Below are positions 44,782 to 52,799 of a stretch of DNA of 64,000 nucleotides, in pieces; position 1 is the stretch's first letter, and the number at the start of each line of letters is the position of its first letter. The notes beneath the pieces were generated by a model, which saw nothing but the letters and a program-made list of their open reading frames with translations, was not told the origin of the DNA and did no database searches. The stretch is from Hyphococcus sp. (GTDB lineage: Bacteria > Pseudomonadota > Alphaproteobacteria > Caulobacterales > Parvularculaceae), in assembly GCA_021776245.1 (NCBI GenBank), contig JAJFGF010000053.1, positions 36,755 through 100,754 of the forward strand, written 5' to 3'. A program made the translations under genes and the position numbers.

Positions 44782-45357
44782 ATGCGTCTCTTGATATTGC
44801 TCATCGCCGTCGGTTATGCGGTGAACGGTTCGTTTATGCTGATTGCGCCGCAATCCTGGTATGACACGGTGCCGGGCATGCATTTTTTTGGTCCTTACAA
44901 CACGCATTTCATCAGAGATGTCAGTATTGTCTATCTCGTCAGCGCAGGCGGCTTTGCCTGGGGATTGCGCGCGCAGAGGGCGGGCTATTTGTTGATGGCA
45001 AGCGCATGGCCGGCCTTGCATGCAATTTATCATTTACAGGTCTGGGCTGCGCGGGGGTTTCCAGTTGACATTATTCTGGCAGTGAATGCCCCTTTTGATG
45101 CGCTCAAATTCTCAAATGATACGAGCCTTACATGGTATCGCGCGTCGAATTATGCCCGACGGGGGTTTTGCAATAAATGCGGATCGTCTTTGTTTTGGCA
45201 CGGGGACAAGCTGGACGGCCACAAAGACCGTATCGCGATTGCGCTGGGCGCCCTCGACGCGCCGACAGGTCTCGCTTTGACAGAGCACATATTTGTCGCT
45301 GATAAGGGCGACTATTACGAAATCGCCGACGGGCTGCCGCAAAAAGAAAAATATTGA
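44782..45357 (+). CDS. Fusion of a membrane protein and the C-terminal half of a GFA-family protein
   Basis: The 191-residue frame joins two unlike parts. Residues 1 to about 103 form an integral membrane protein (LLILLIAVGYAVNGSFMLIA, IVYLVSAGGFAWGL, GYLLMASAWPALHAIYHLQV). From about 108 the sequence is the second half of a GFA domain: FSNDTSLTWYRASNYARRGF, CNKCGSSLFWHGDKL, LGALDAPTGLALTEHIFVAD and KGDYYEIADGLPQ. The N-terminal zinc Cys motif of GFA (CLCGAVR type) is missing. The most economical origin is a deletion that joined two neighbouring genes in frame. It may be non-functional. ATG 44782 has a GGGAG site. Confidence 0.7.
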   Translation: MRLLILLIAVGYAVNGSFMLIAPQSWYDTVPGMHFFGPYNTHFIRDVSIVYLVSAGGFAWGLRAQRAGYLLMASAWPALHAIYHLQVWAARGFPVDIILAVNAPFDALKFSNDTSLTWYRASNYARRGFCNKCGSSLFWHGDKLDGHKDRIAIALGALDAPTGLALTEHIFVADKGDYYEIADGLPQKEKY

Positions 45358-45369
45358 GGGTCGAAAACA

Positions 45370-46056
45370 TTGTTTGGGTTTGAAGTGGCGGATATGGCGT
45401 TGATGACCGGGTGGGTGCTTTATTTCAGCATCTTTGCCCTGCCTTTCATTCAGGAAGATGCGGCCGTGATTGGCGCCGCGACAGCTTCGCTCACTGGCGC
45501 TGCGCCAACCTGGCTTATTCTTATTGCGATCCTGACCGGGCTCATTGGCAGCGACGCCTGGAAATACTGGCTTGGCCGTCTCGCCCGCAGCCGCGCCTGG
45601 GCCCATAAATTCGCTGAAAAGCCCGGCGTGTCGATCGCCGGCGATCTCGTCTGCAAGGAGTTCCTGCAAACAATGCTGACGGCGCGGTTTGTACCAGGTA
45701 CGCGCATTCCGACCTATATCGCCTGCGGGTTTTTTAAAACGGACTATGTGCGCTATATTCTGATTTTAACATTGACCGCGTCGCTTTACGTCGCGATCTG
45801 GTTCGGCATGTTCCATACCGTCGGCGCCGTTGCCGGCGAACAAGCGAAGTATTGGTTGCCGGGAATCGCTGTTGTCTGTCTCGTGATCTATGTGCTCGTC
45901 AGATGGTTAAACCATACCAGCAGACATGAAGGGCCGATGACGCCCTTGACCAAGGAGTTTGATCATCCGATGCGGGACATGCCTGGCTTTGAAGGCAATC
46001 CGCTCGAAGAAAACAAACATCATCAAGACAAACATCATCAAGACGAAAAGGAGTAG
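45370..46056 (+). CDS. DedA-family membrane protein
   Basis: Members of the DedA/VTT family flip undecaprenyl phosphate or phospholipids and help membrane homeostasis. The 228 residues show [20 protein letters not shown] with acidic residues near the membrane, [40 protein letters not shown] (the conserved Arg in the R-F-x-P-G motif) and a C-terminal helix. The tail is hydrophilic with a 15-base direct tandem repeat (46015-46044) coding KHHQD twice. TTG 45370 has GAGGG nine bases before; ATG 45394 is the alternative start. Confidence 0.83.
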   Translation: MFGFEVADMALMTGWVLYFSIFALPFIQEDAAVIGAATASLTGAAPTWLILIAILTGLIGSDAWKYWLGRLARSRAWAHKFAEKPGVSIAGDLVCKEFLQTMLTARFVPGTRIPTYIACGFFKTDYVRYILILTLTASLYVAIWFGMFHTVGAVAGEQAKYWLPGIAVVCLVIYVLVRWLNHTSRHEGPMTPLTKEFDHPMRDMPGFEGNPLEENKHHQDKHHQDEKE

Positions 46057-46061
46057 CGCGC

Positions 46062-47210
46062 ATGGATTTCGCGCTGAGTGAAGAACAAAATGCCATTCGC
46101 GAGATGGCGCGCCGGTTTGCGGCGGATGAACTGGCCCCCAACGCCGCCAGATGGGACGAAGAAAAACATTTTCCCGTTGATGTCATCAAAAAAACCGCCG
46201 AGCTGGGTCTCGCAGGCATTTACACCCGCGACGATGTCGGCGGTTCTGATCTTGGCCGTCTTGACGCCGCGTTAATCTTCGAAGCCCTTTCGGAGGGATG
46301 CACGTCAACAGCGGCGTACATTTCGATCCATAATATGTGCTGCTGGATGATCGACCGATTTGGCGCCGATGAAGTGCGGCGCAAATATTGTCCGAAACTT
46401 ACCTCCATGGAGATGATTGCGAGTTATTGCCTGACCGAGCCGGGTTCAGGCTCTGACGCCGCGGCCTTGAAGACAAAAGCGGTCAAGGACGGGGATCATT
46501 ATATTCTGAATGGGTCGAAAGCATTCATTTCCGGCGCCGGCGTTTCAGACCTTTATGTCGTCATGGTGCGCACCGGCGGCGACGGTCCAAAAGGCATTTC
46601 AACGGTGCTGGTGGAGAACGGAACGCCGGGTCTGTCGTTTGGCGCTCAGGAACGCAAAATGGGCTGGAATTCTCAGCCAACCGCAATTGTCAATTTCGAA
46701 GACTGCCGCATTCCCGTTGCAAACCGGGTCGGCGCAGAGGGCGAGGGCTTTTCTTTCGCGATGATGGGCCTTGATGGCGGGCGGCTTAACATCGCCGCCT
46801 GTTCGCTCGGAACGGCGCAAGGCGCGCTAAAGGCGGCGCTCGATTACGCCAACGACCGCAAAGCCTTCGGCAAGCGGCTGAACGAACAACAGGCGCTGCA
46901 ATTCAAGCTTGCGGATATGGCGACGGAACTCGAAGCTGCGCGCATCATGCTCTATCAGGCGGCGTGGAAGCTCGACAACAAAACTGCCGACGCGACACGA
47001 TTTTGCGCCATGGCCAAGCGTTTTGTCACCGATACCGGCTTTAATGTTGTCAATGAGGCGCTGCAAATCCATGGCGGCTATGGTTATTTGAAAGATTATC
47101 CGCTTGAGCGCATGTTGCGCGATGTCCGCGTGCATCAGATCCTTGAGGGAACCAACGAGATCATGCGGGTCATCGTTGCGCGGGATATGTTACGGGAATA
47201 TCAGGCGTGA
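46062..47210 (+). CDS. Acyl-CoA dehydrogenase, probable isobutyryl-CoA dehydrogenase
   Basis: FAD enzyme of branched-chain acyl-CoA oxidation; in this cluster probably isobutyryl-CoA to methacrylyl-CoA. The 382 residues contain [78 protein letters not shown] and [20 protein letters not shown] with the catalytic Glu in [18 protein letters not shown]. The neighbours mmsA, a 3-hydroxyisobutyryl-CoA hydrolase and mmsB support the valine assignment. The stop overlaps the GTG of the next gene (GTGA, 47207-47210). Confidence 0.9.
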   Translation: MDFALSEEQNAIREMARRFAADELAPNAARWDEEKHFPVDVIKKTAELGLAGIYTRDDVGGSDLGRLDAALIFEALSEGCTSTAAYISIHNMCCWMIDRFGADEVRRKYCPKLTSMEMIASYCLTEPGSGSDAAALKTKAVKDGDHYILNGSKAFISGAGVSDLYVVMVRTGGDGPKGISTVLVENGTPGLSFGAQERKMGWNSQPTAIVNFEDCRIPVANRVGAEGEGFSFAMMGLDGGRLNIAACSLGTAQGALKAALDYANDRKAFGKRLNEQQALQFKLADMATELEAARIMLYQAAWKLDNKTADATRFCAMAKRFVTDTGFNVVNEALQIHGGYGYLKDYPLERMLRDVRVHQILEGTNEIMRVIVARDMLREYQA

Positions 47211-47461
47211 AATCACCCTTCCGTTGGAAGATAAAGAAATTAGGCAGGGCGATTGGAAAGAAGCCAAGGAAGAATCCATGGGTTGAGGCCCTTATAACAT
47301 TCGCCGAAAACCCGTTTGCAGAAATTGTTTGTCCCATCTGCAAAAAAGGTCGAATAGGTTTTCTGGATGTACCCTATCCTGGTGGACGCGGAAAAGACCG
47401 ATACCTGCGTTGTGACCATTGCGGCAAATTTGAAGTAGCTCAATTTCGAGACAAAATATGA
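47207..47461 (+). CDS. Small zinc-ribbon protein inside the valine operon
   Basis: The 84 residues have a basic N-terminus ([20 protein letters not shown]) and a C-terminal zinc ribbon: [15 protein letters not shown], then [16 protein letters not shown], giving CxxC-x24-CxxC or close. It overlaps the upstream dehydrogenase by four bases (GTGA) and the downstream hydrolase by four bases (ATGA), so it is translationally coupled on both sides. Base composition is more A/T-rich than its neighbours. GTG is the only plausible start and no strong ribosome site is visible. No family recognised; RNA, DNA or protein binding is possible. Confidence 0.6.
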   Translation: MKSPFRWKIKKLGRAIGKKPRKNPWVEALITFAENPFAEIVCPICKKGRIGFLDVPYPGGRGKDRYLRCDHCGKFEVAQFRDKI

Positions 47462-48516
47462 CCAGCGACATTTTGTTTGAACACTCCGGCGATTGGGGTG
47501 TTGTCACGCTCAACCGCGAAAAAGCGCTGAACGCGCTGACCTGGGAGATGGTCAAGGCGATGCATGCCCAGCTGTTGGAATGGGCGGCTGAAAAAGCGGT
47601 AAGAGGGGTGTTGGTCCGGAGCATGGGCGAGCGCGCCTTTTGCGCTGGCGGCGATATTCGCTGGCTTCATGATGCCGCAAAAAAGGATCCGGCCGAAGCC
47701 TCGGAGTTTTTCCGTGATGAATATACCAATAACGCGCTGATCTATCACTACCCAAAACCTTACGTTACGCTGATCGACGGCATTGTTATGGGTGGCGGCG
47801 TTGGTATTTCTGTTCACGGAGATTTTCGCGTGGCCGGTGACGCGACGCTTTTTGCCATGCCGGAAACCGGCATCGGCCTTTTTCCTGATGTCGGCGGCGG
47901 GCATTTCATGCCGCGCCTCCATGACGGCGTCGGGCTTTATTATGCGCTGACCGGCGCGCGCGCTAAAGTCGCCGACTGCATGGCGGCAGGCATTGCCACC
48001 CATTATACGCCGACCGATAAAATGGCGGCGCTCGAAGAGGCGCTTTTGGACGCCTCCTTGAGCGATCACGCCCATGCAGATATCGAAGCTGTCCTTGATG
48101 AATATGCGGGCGATCCTGGCCACGCGCCGATTAATGATTTGCGGACCGATATTGCGCGGCTGTTTCAAGGCCATGAGACCGCGGCCGAGCTGTTTGGCGC
48201 GCTGCACGCCGATAATAGTGACTTCGCCGGTGAAACCTTAAAAATCCTCAAGCGTATGTCGCCGACCTCAATCCGGATTACGGTCGAACAGATGCGTCGC
48301 GGCCATCAGCTGGACTTTGACCAGAATATGAAAATGGAATTCCGCATGGTCCGCCGTGTCATGAGCGGTCATGATTTCTTTGAGGGAGTGCGCGCTCAGA
48401 TCATCGACAAGGACCGCAATCCGAAATGGACCCCTGCGACGCTTGCTGAAGTGCGAGACGCTGACATCGCGCCCTATTTTGAACCGCTGGGTGATACGGA
48501 ACTGGTGCTGTCTTAG
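47458..48516 (+). CDS. 3-hydroxyisobutyryl-CoA hydrolase (enoyl-CoA hydratase/isomerase family)
   Basis: Crotonase-fold thioesterase releasing 3-hydroxyisobutyrate in valine degradation and removing toxic methacrylyl-CoA derivatives. The 352 residues show LNREKALNALTWEMVKAMHA, the oxyanion region GERAFCAGGDIRWLHDAAKK, LIDGIVMGGGVGISVHGDFR and FAMPETGIGLFPDVGGGHFM with the Glu/Asp set of HIBCH. The long C-terminal part (ADIEAVLDEYAGDPGHAPIN, ETLKILKRMSPTSIRITVEQ) is characteristic of HIBCH rather than enoyl-CoA hydratase. The start overlaps the upstream zinc-ribbon gene by ATGA. Confidence 0.92.
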   Translation: MTSDILFEHSGDWGVVTLNREKALNALTWEMVKAMHAQLLEWAAEKAVRGVLVRSMGERAFCAGGDIRWLHDAAKKDPAEASEFFRDEYTNNALIYHYPKPYVTLIDGIVMGGGVGISVHGDFRVAGDATLFAMPETGIGLFPDVGGGHFMPRLHDGVGLYYALTGARAKVADCMAAGIATHYTPTDKMAALEEALLDASLSDHAHADIEAVLDEYAGDPGHAPINDLRTDIARLFQGHETAAELFGALHADNSDFAGETLKILKRMSPTSIRITVEQMRRGHQLDFDQNMKMEFRMVRRVMSGHDFFEGVRAQIIDKDRNPKWTPATLAEVRDADIAPYFEPLGDTELVLS

Positions 48517-48569
48517 CTTTTGCTTGACTGCCGCTGTTCCGCAACGACGCAATCAGCTAGCTTGACATT

Positions 48570-49328
48570 ATGGACGTTGAACCAATCCCATTATCGCGGC
48601 TGGCCTTTGCCTTTGTTCCGGCGGCGGCAGTGATTGCGCTGCTGTGGCGATGGCGCGTCGGCTATCAAAAAGCACTTTACGCTTTTTTACGCATGCTCGT
48701 GCAGCTTTTGATGGTTGGTTACGCGCTGGTTTACATTTTCGCGTCGAGTTCCGGCATCACTGTCGGCGCAATCCTAGGTCTCATGGTGCTGGCGTCAAGC
48801 TGGATCGCGCTGAATACGGTAAAGACCGGCAAGCGCGATCTTTTTGTGGCGTCTTTTGTTTCGATCCTCGGCGGCGGCGGGGTTACGTTGCTGATTGTTA
48901 CACAAGGTGTTTTAGCGCTTGAACTATGGTACGCCCCCAACATGATCATTCCTCTGGCGGGGATGATCTTTGCCAGCAGCATGACCAGTATTTCCTTGGC
49001 GGCGGAACGGTTAGTCGCCGAACTCGATAACGGCGTATTGTACCGCAAGGCGCGCGACACCGCCTTTCAGGCGGCGATGATCCCGATCATAAATTCCCTG
49101 TTCGCTGTGGGGCTTGTCTCACTGCCGGGCATGATGACGGGGCAGATCCTTTCCGGCGTCTCGCCGCTGATCGCCGCGCGTTACCAGATCATGGTGATGT
49201 GTATGATCTTCGGCGCGACGGGTTTGTCGACGGCGTGTTTTCTTTATATGACGCAGCGTGCGGCGGCATTTGCCGGCCGGCGAAATCAGGACTATCAGAC
49301 CGGTCCTATTCAGGAGAAACATCAATGA
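48570..49328 (+). CDS. FetB/YbbM-type (UPF0014) permease
   Basis: Integral membrane protein of the UPF0014 family, which in E. coli forms the FetAB iron exporter with an ATPase. The 252 residues have about seven helices: VPAAAVIALLWRWRVGYQKA, FLRMLVQLLMVGYALVYIFA, ASFVSILGGGGVTLLIVTQG, NMIIPLAGMIFASSMTSISL and VGLVSLPGMMTGQILSGVSP. No fetA-like ATPase is adjacent; it sits between valine genes and its stop overlaps mmsB by ATGA. The location looks unrelated to metal export, so the partner ATPase must be elsewhere. Confidence 0.85.
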   Translation: MDVEPIPLSRLAFAFVPAAAVIALLWRWRVGYQKALYAFLRMLVQLLMVGYALVYIFASSSGITVGAILGLMVLASSWIALNTVKTGKRDLFVASFVSILGGGGVTLLIVTQGVLALELWYAPNMIIPLAGMIFASSMTSISLAAERLVAELDNGVLYRKARDTAFQAAMIPIINSLFAVGLVSLPGMMTGQILSGVSPLIAARYQIMVMCMIFGATGLSTACFLYMTQRAAAFAGRRNQDYQTGPIQEKHQ

Positions 49329-50215
49329 CCAAAATCGCTTTTGTCGGGCTTGGCAATATGGGCGGCCCAATGGCGGCCAATCTCGCCAGGGCCGGCCATG
49401 ACGTCACCGCCACAGACCTTTCTATCGGCGCCATTGACCGCGCAGTGGAGGCAGGCTGCAAGCGCGGCGATACCGTTGCTGACGCCGTAGGCGATGCCGA
49501 GATCGTTGTTACGATGCTGCCGGCGGGCGCTCACGTGCGCTCGGTCTATACGGAAAACTATGGCGTTATCGCTAATGCGAAGGACGGCGCATTGTTTATT
49601 GACAGCTCCACCATTGACGTGGACTCGGCGCGCGCCGTTAGCGGCGCTGCATCTGAAAAGGGCTTCGCCATGGTCGATGCGCCAGTGTCGGGCGGCGTTG
49701 CGGCGGCGACGGCAGGCACGCTCACTTTTATGGTCGGCGGCGCTGACGAAGCGTTTCAACGCGCAAGGCCGGTGCTGGAGGCCATGGGCAAGAACATTTT
49801 TCACGCCGGCGCTGCGGGTAATGGGCAGGTCGCAAAGATTTGTAACAATATGCTGCTTGGGATTTCGATGATCGGCACATGTGAGGCGTTTAATCTTGCT
49901 GAAAAACTGGGCCTCGACGCACAAACATTCTTCGATATTTCCTCGACCGCATCGGGACAAAATTGGTCGATGACGAGCTATTGTCCGGCGCCGGGACCGG
50001 TGCCGGCCGCCCCCTCGAACCGCGACTATCAGCCGGGTTTTGCAGCGGCGATGATGTTAAAAGACATGCGCCTTGCACAGGAAGCTGCACATAAAGCCAA
50101 AGCTGCAACGCCTCTCGGCGCCCAGGCTGAGGCGCTCTATGCGCTAATGGAATCGGCAGGTAAGGACAACCTCGATTTTTCCGGCGTAATGAAGCTGATC
50201 AACGGGCAACTCTGA
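49325..50215 (+). CDS. mmsB: 3-hydroxyisobutyrate dehydrogenase
   Basis: NAD-dependent oxidation of 3-hydroxyisobutyrate to methylmalonate semialdehyde, the step between the HIBCH product and MmsA. The 296 residues begin KIAFVGLGNMGGPMAANLAR, then SSTIDVDSARAVSGAASEKG, DAPVSGGVAAATAGTLTFMV (the catalytic serine/glycine loop region), AAGNGQVAKICNNMLLGISM with the active Lys, and a C-terminal helix domain. The start ATG 49325 overlaps the permease stop (ATGA). The 3' end overlaps the convergent PilZ gene by 17 bases. Confidence 0.94.
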   Translation: MTKIAFVGLGNMGGPMAANLARAGHDVTATDLSIGAIDRAVEAGCKRGDTVADAVGDAEIVVTMLPAGAHVRSVYTENYGVIANAKDGALFIDSSTIDVDSARAVSGAASEKGFAMVDAPVSGGVAAATAGTLTFMVGGADEAFQRARPVLEAMGKNIFHAGAAGNGQVAKICNNMLLGISMIGTCEAFNLAEKLGLDAQTFFDISSTASGQNWSMTSYCPAPGPVPAAPSNRDYQPGFAAAMMLKDMRLAQEAAHKAKAATPLGAQAEALYALMESAGKDNLDFSGVMKLINGQL

Positions 50216-50597
50216 CCGGCGCGCCGGGTGAGCATATCTCATCGATCCCGACTTGATTGTCGCTAACAGCGACACCAACCATTCTTCCTTTTTGCCAGAC
50301 TACGCGCACGCGTTTTCTGACGCCGTCATGATCGAGCTTGACAATAACCAATTGAGGAAGCGCCTGGGAAGTCTTTAAGGTGAGGCAGGCCCCTGTGTCG
50401 CTGATATCATTAACAACGCCACGGATGCAGCCGGTGTCTTCCGCGGTATAGATGCTGGCAAGATAAAACACGGCTTCGCGGTCCGGGCGGTTTCTGGATT
50501 GGCTGCAACGCGGTGGCGGCGGCGACGGCGCGGACACTGGCTTGGCCCGGCAAATCCGGGCAATCCGTTGCGCTATCTTGTTTTCGTCGTCGGTCAT
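50199..50597 (-). CDS. PilZ domain protein
   Basis: Probable cyclic di-GMP receptor. The 132 residues have a basic/Pro-rich N-terminal part (AKPVSAPSPPPPRCSQSRNR) and a PilZ domain: an Arg pair in NRPDREAV, IRGVVNDISDTGACLTL (D/N-x-S-x-x-G) and VVWQKGRMVGVAV. ATG 50597 is used; the frame stays open to 50972 only because it crosses the palindromic repeat at 50629-50796. Convergent with mmsB, overlapping by 17 bases. With the EAL protein at 8693-10735 it is the only cyclic di-GMP-related gene here; no GGDEF domain is present. Confidence 0.82.
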   Translation of the reverse strand: MTDDENKIAQRIARICRAKPVSAPSPPPPRCSQSRNRPDREAVFYLASIYTAEDTGCIRGVVNDISDTGACLTLKTSQALPQLVIVKLDHDGVRKRVRVVWQKGRMVGVAVSDNQVGIDEICSPGAPVRVAR

Positions 50598-50628
50598 AAT
50601 AGCGCATTTATGCAATTTGCACACCGCA

Positions 50629-50796
50629 CTAGCGCATTTCCGGAAAAGTGTGATGCGGTTTTCCGACAAGAAATGCGCATAGATATTAATCTTGGGCGTT
50701 TCCCGCGCGCGAAGGCGCGCTAACCAATATCTTGACCGCGTTTGCGGTCGCGGTCGGGAGCGATAAACCAGGAACCACTTTATTTCGGAAACGCCC
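50629..50796 (+). repeat. CTAG-type composite palindromic repeat, family 2, copy 2
   Basis: Two nested palindromes: GCGCATTTC...GAAATGCGC (50632-50678, inner CGGAAAA/TTTTCCG) and GGGCGTTTC...GAAACGCCC (50694-50796, with the short GC-rich stem CGCGCGCGAAGGCGCGC inside). CTAG lies at the left edge (50629-50632); the right edge reads CCTGGT. It is homologous in reverse orientation to 6708-6856. It lies between the divergent PilZ and exporter genes and keeps frames open on both strands, which artificially lengthens both ORFs. Confidence 0.78.
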
Positions 50797-50872
50797 TGGT
50801 GCGCAAATCGTAATGCAAAATCACCGGCGCCGCTCAGGCGAGCGCACCGGACTGTTCCAAAACAGGAAAAAT

Positions 50873-52798
50873 ATGCGCTGGGGCTGGCCTTTCGGGGCGT
50901 GCCTCGCCATCTTGGCCAGAATGCCGCCAGAAACCGCTGATGAGTTAGAATCCAAGGGTAAGGCCGCGCCATTCGGGCGGTCGATCTCGCGCATGTTTGC
51001 CATTTTGTGGCGCCAGGAACTCAAAAAATGGCGTTTGCGCATGGCGCTGGCACTCCTGATCACCGTGGTGGCAAAGGGTCTTTCGGTCATTGCGCCGGTC
51101 TTTATGGGGGAAGGGATCAATAAGCTGACATCGCCCGCCGGCGCTGCCGGGGAGGGGTTGGTCGGATCGGCGGCGTCAGGGGCCGGCCTTTCATTTGTCA
51201 TCTTATTTTTGTTGTTTGCCGGCGCCCGGTTTCTTGCCAATGCTCTCCCTGCAATTCGTGATGCGTTTTTCACGGCCGTCACTCAGGATGCGCAGCGTCT
51301 CGTATCGGTGGACGCATTTCAACACGCGCAAAACCTTGATTTGCAATTTCACTTAACGCGCCGGTCCGGCGCCTTGAACCGGATCATGGAACGCGGCGCC
51401 AGCGCCATGGAATATTTGCTGCGCTTTCTCGCATTTAATATCGGGCCAACGCTGGTGGAGCTGGTTTTTGCGTCGTTCGTTCTGGCGGCGCTTTATGGCA
51501 TTCAGTTTTCTGTTGCGGCGATTATTACCGTTGCTGTCTACGCGCTCTATACGATTCTCGTCACTGAATGGCGCAATAAACAGCGACGCGCCTTTAATGC
51601 TGCCGATACAAAACTCCGCGGCGTCGCCATCGACACGCTCACGAATTTTGAGACGGTTAAGTCTTTTGCTGCGGAAAATCGTGAGTCAGTGCGCTATGAC
51701 GGCGCGATCCGCGATTATAACCAGCATTATATAAAGATCATGCAATCCTTGTCGGTTCTCAATGGCGGGCAGGAACTGATCATGACAGCCGGCCTTTTAG
51801 CGGTTGCGATCATGGCGGGATATGGGGCGGTCAACGGAACCATGCAGGCCGGCGATGTCACGGCAATTATATTGATGTTGGTCAACATCTATCGCCCGCT
51901 CAATATCCTTGGTTGGGCGTGGCGTGAAATCAAGCAAGGCACCGTTGATATCGAAAAGCTGTTCGACCTGATGGATACAAAGCCGGAGGTTGCCGATGCG
52001 CCGGACGCGGGACCGTTCGCGCCGGGGACGGGTGAAATCCGGTTTGAAAATGTCAGTTTTGCGCATGAAGGTCGCGCCAGTGGCATTGACGATGTCAGCT
52101 TCAGCGTACCGGGCGGATCTTTCGTCGGTATTGTGGGGCCATCGGGCGCCGGAAAGTCGACAATATTAAAAATGCTTTTCCGATTTTACGACCCGGCAAA
52201 CGGGCGCATCATTGTTGACGGTCAGGATGTGCGCGAGGTCACGCAGGAATCATTGCGCAAGGCTTTAGGGCTTGTGCCGCAGGAGGTCGTGTTATTCAAC
52301 GACACCCTGCGCTTTAATCTTTCTTATGCCAATCCAGATGCAGATGACGCCGAAATTATGGTAGCGGCAAATCGCGCCCAGCTTGGCGACTTCATAAAGA
52401 GCCTGCCAAATGGACTTGACACGCGGGTCGGCGAGCGTGGGATGAAATTATCGGGCGGTGAAAAACAGCGCGTCGGTGTTGCACGGGCGATCCTCAGTGA
52501 TCCGCCTATTCTGGTTCTCGACGAGGCGACGTCATCGCTTGATTCCGGCACTGAAGAGGAAGTGCAAGCGGCCCTTCGGGAAGCCGCCCGGGGGCGCACG
52601 ACAATTGCGGTTGCACACAGATTATCGACAATTGCAAATGCCGACATTATCATTGTGTTTGGGGACGGAAAGATTGTTGAACGCGGCGCCCATCGTGAAT
52701 TAATCGCAACCGACGGTCTCTATGCTTCATTATGGCGCCGTCAAACGAGTGGTGATGAAGCGGCAACCTCGCCGATCCATATGGAAATAGCCGAATAG
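50873..52798 (+). CDS. Atm1-type ABC exporter (membrane domain plus ATPase)
   Basis: Homodimeric half-transporter of the Atm1/HMT1 branch, exporting glutathione-linked or Fe-S-related compounds and giving metal tolerance. The 641 residues have a six-helix membrane domain (LRMALALLITVVAKGLSVIA, TQDAQRLVSVDAFQHAQNLD, LHARRSG-type LDLQFHLTRRSGALNRIMER) and an ATPase with Walker A GIVGPSGAGKSTILKMLFRF, Q-loop LGLVPQEVVLFNDT, signature LSGGEKQRVGVARAIL, Walker B ILVLDEATSSLDS and H-loop IAVAHRLSTI. ATG 50873 follows AGGAAAAAT; the frame from 50732 crosses the repeat and is not coding. ATG 50921 is possible but lacks a site. Confidence 0.9.
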   Translation: MRWGWPFGACLAILARMPPETADELESKGKAAPFGRSISRMFAILWRQELKKWRLRMALALLITVVAKGLSVIAPVFMGEGINKLTSPAGAAGEGLVGSAASGAGLSFVILFLLFAGARFLANALPAIRDAFFTAVTQDAQRLVSVDAFQHAQNLDLQFHLTRRSGALNRIMERGASAMEYLLRFLAFNIGPTLVELVFASFVLAALYGIQFSVAAIITVAVYALYTILVTEWRNKQRRAFNAADTKLRGVAIDTLTNFETVKSFAAENRESVRYDGAIRDYNQHYIKIMQSLSVLNGGQELIMTAGLLAVAIMAGYGAVNGTMQAGDVTAIILMLVNIYRPLNILGWAWREIKQGTVDIEKLFDLMDTKPEVADAPDAGPFAPGTGEIRFENVSFAHEGRASGIDDVSFSVPGGSFVGIVGPSGAGKSTILKMLFRFYDPANGRIIVDGQDVREVTQESLRKALGLVPQEVVLFNDTLRFNLSYANPDADDAEIMVAANRAQLGDFIKSLPNGLDTRVGERGMKLSGGEKQRVGVARAILSDPPILVLDEATSSLDSGTEEEVQAALREAARGRTTIAVAHRLSTIANADIIIVFGDGKIVERGAHRELIATDGLYASLWRRQTSGDEAATSPIHMEIAE

Positions 52799-52799
52799 A

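Noticed and set aside
50732..50872. N-terminal 47-residue extension of the exporter frame
   Set aside because: It begins inside the repeat and has no ribosome site, whereas ATG 50873 has AGGAAAAAT.
50597..50972. N-terminal 125-residue extension of the PilZ frame
   Set aside because: The extension crosses the family 2 repeat and has low-complexity Arg/Ser composition; ATG 50597 starts the domain.
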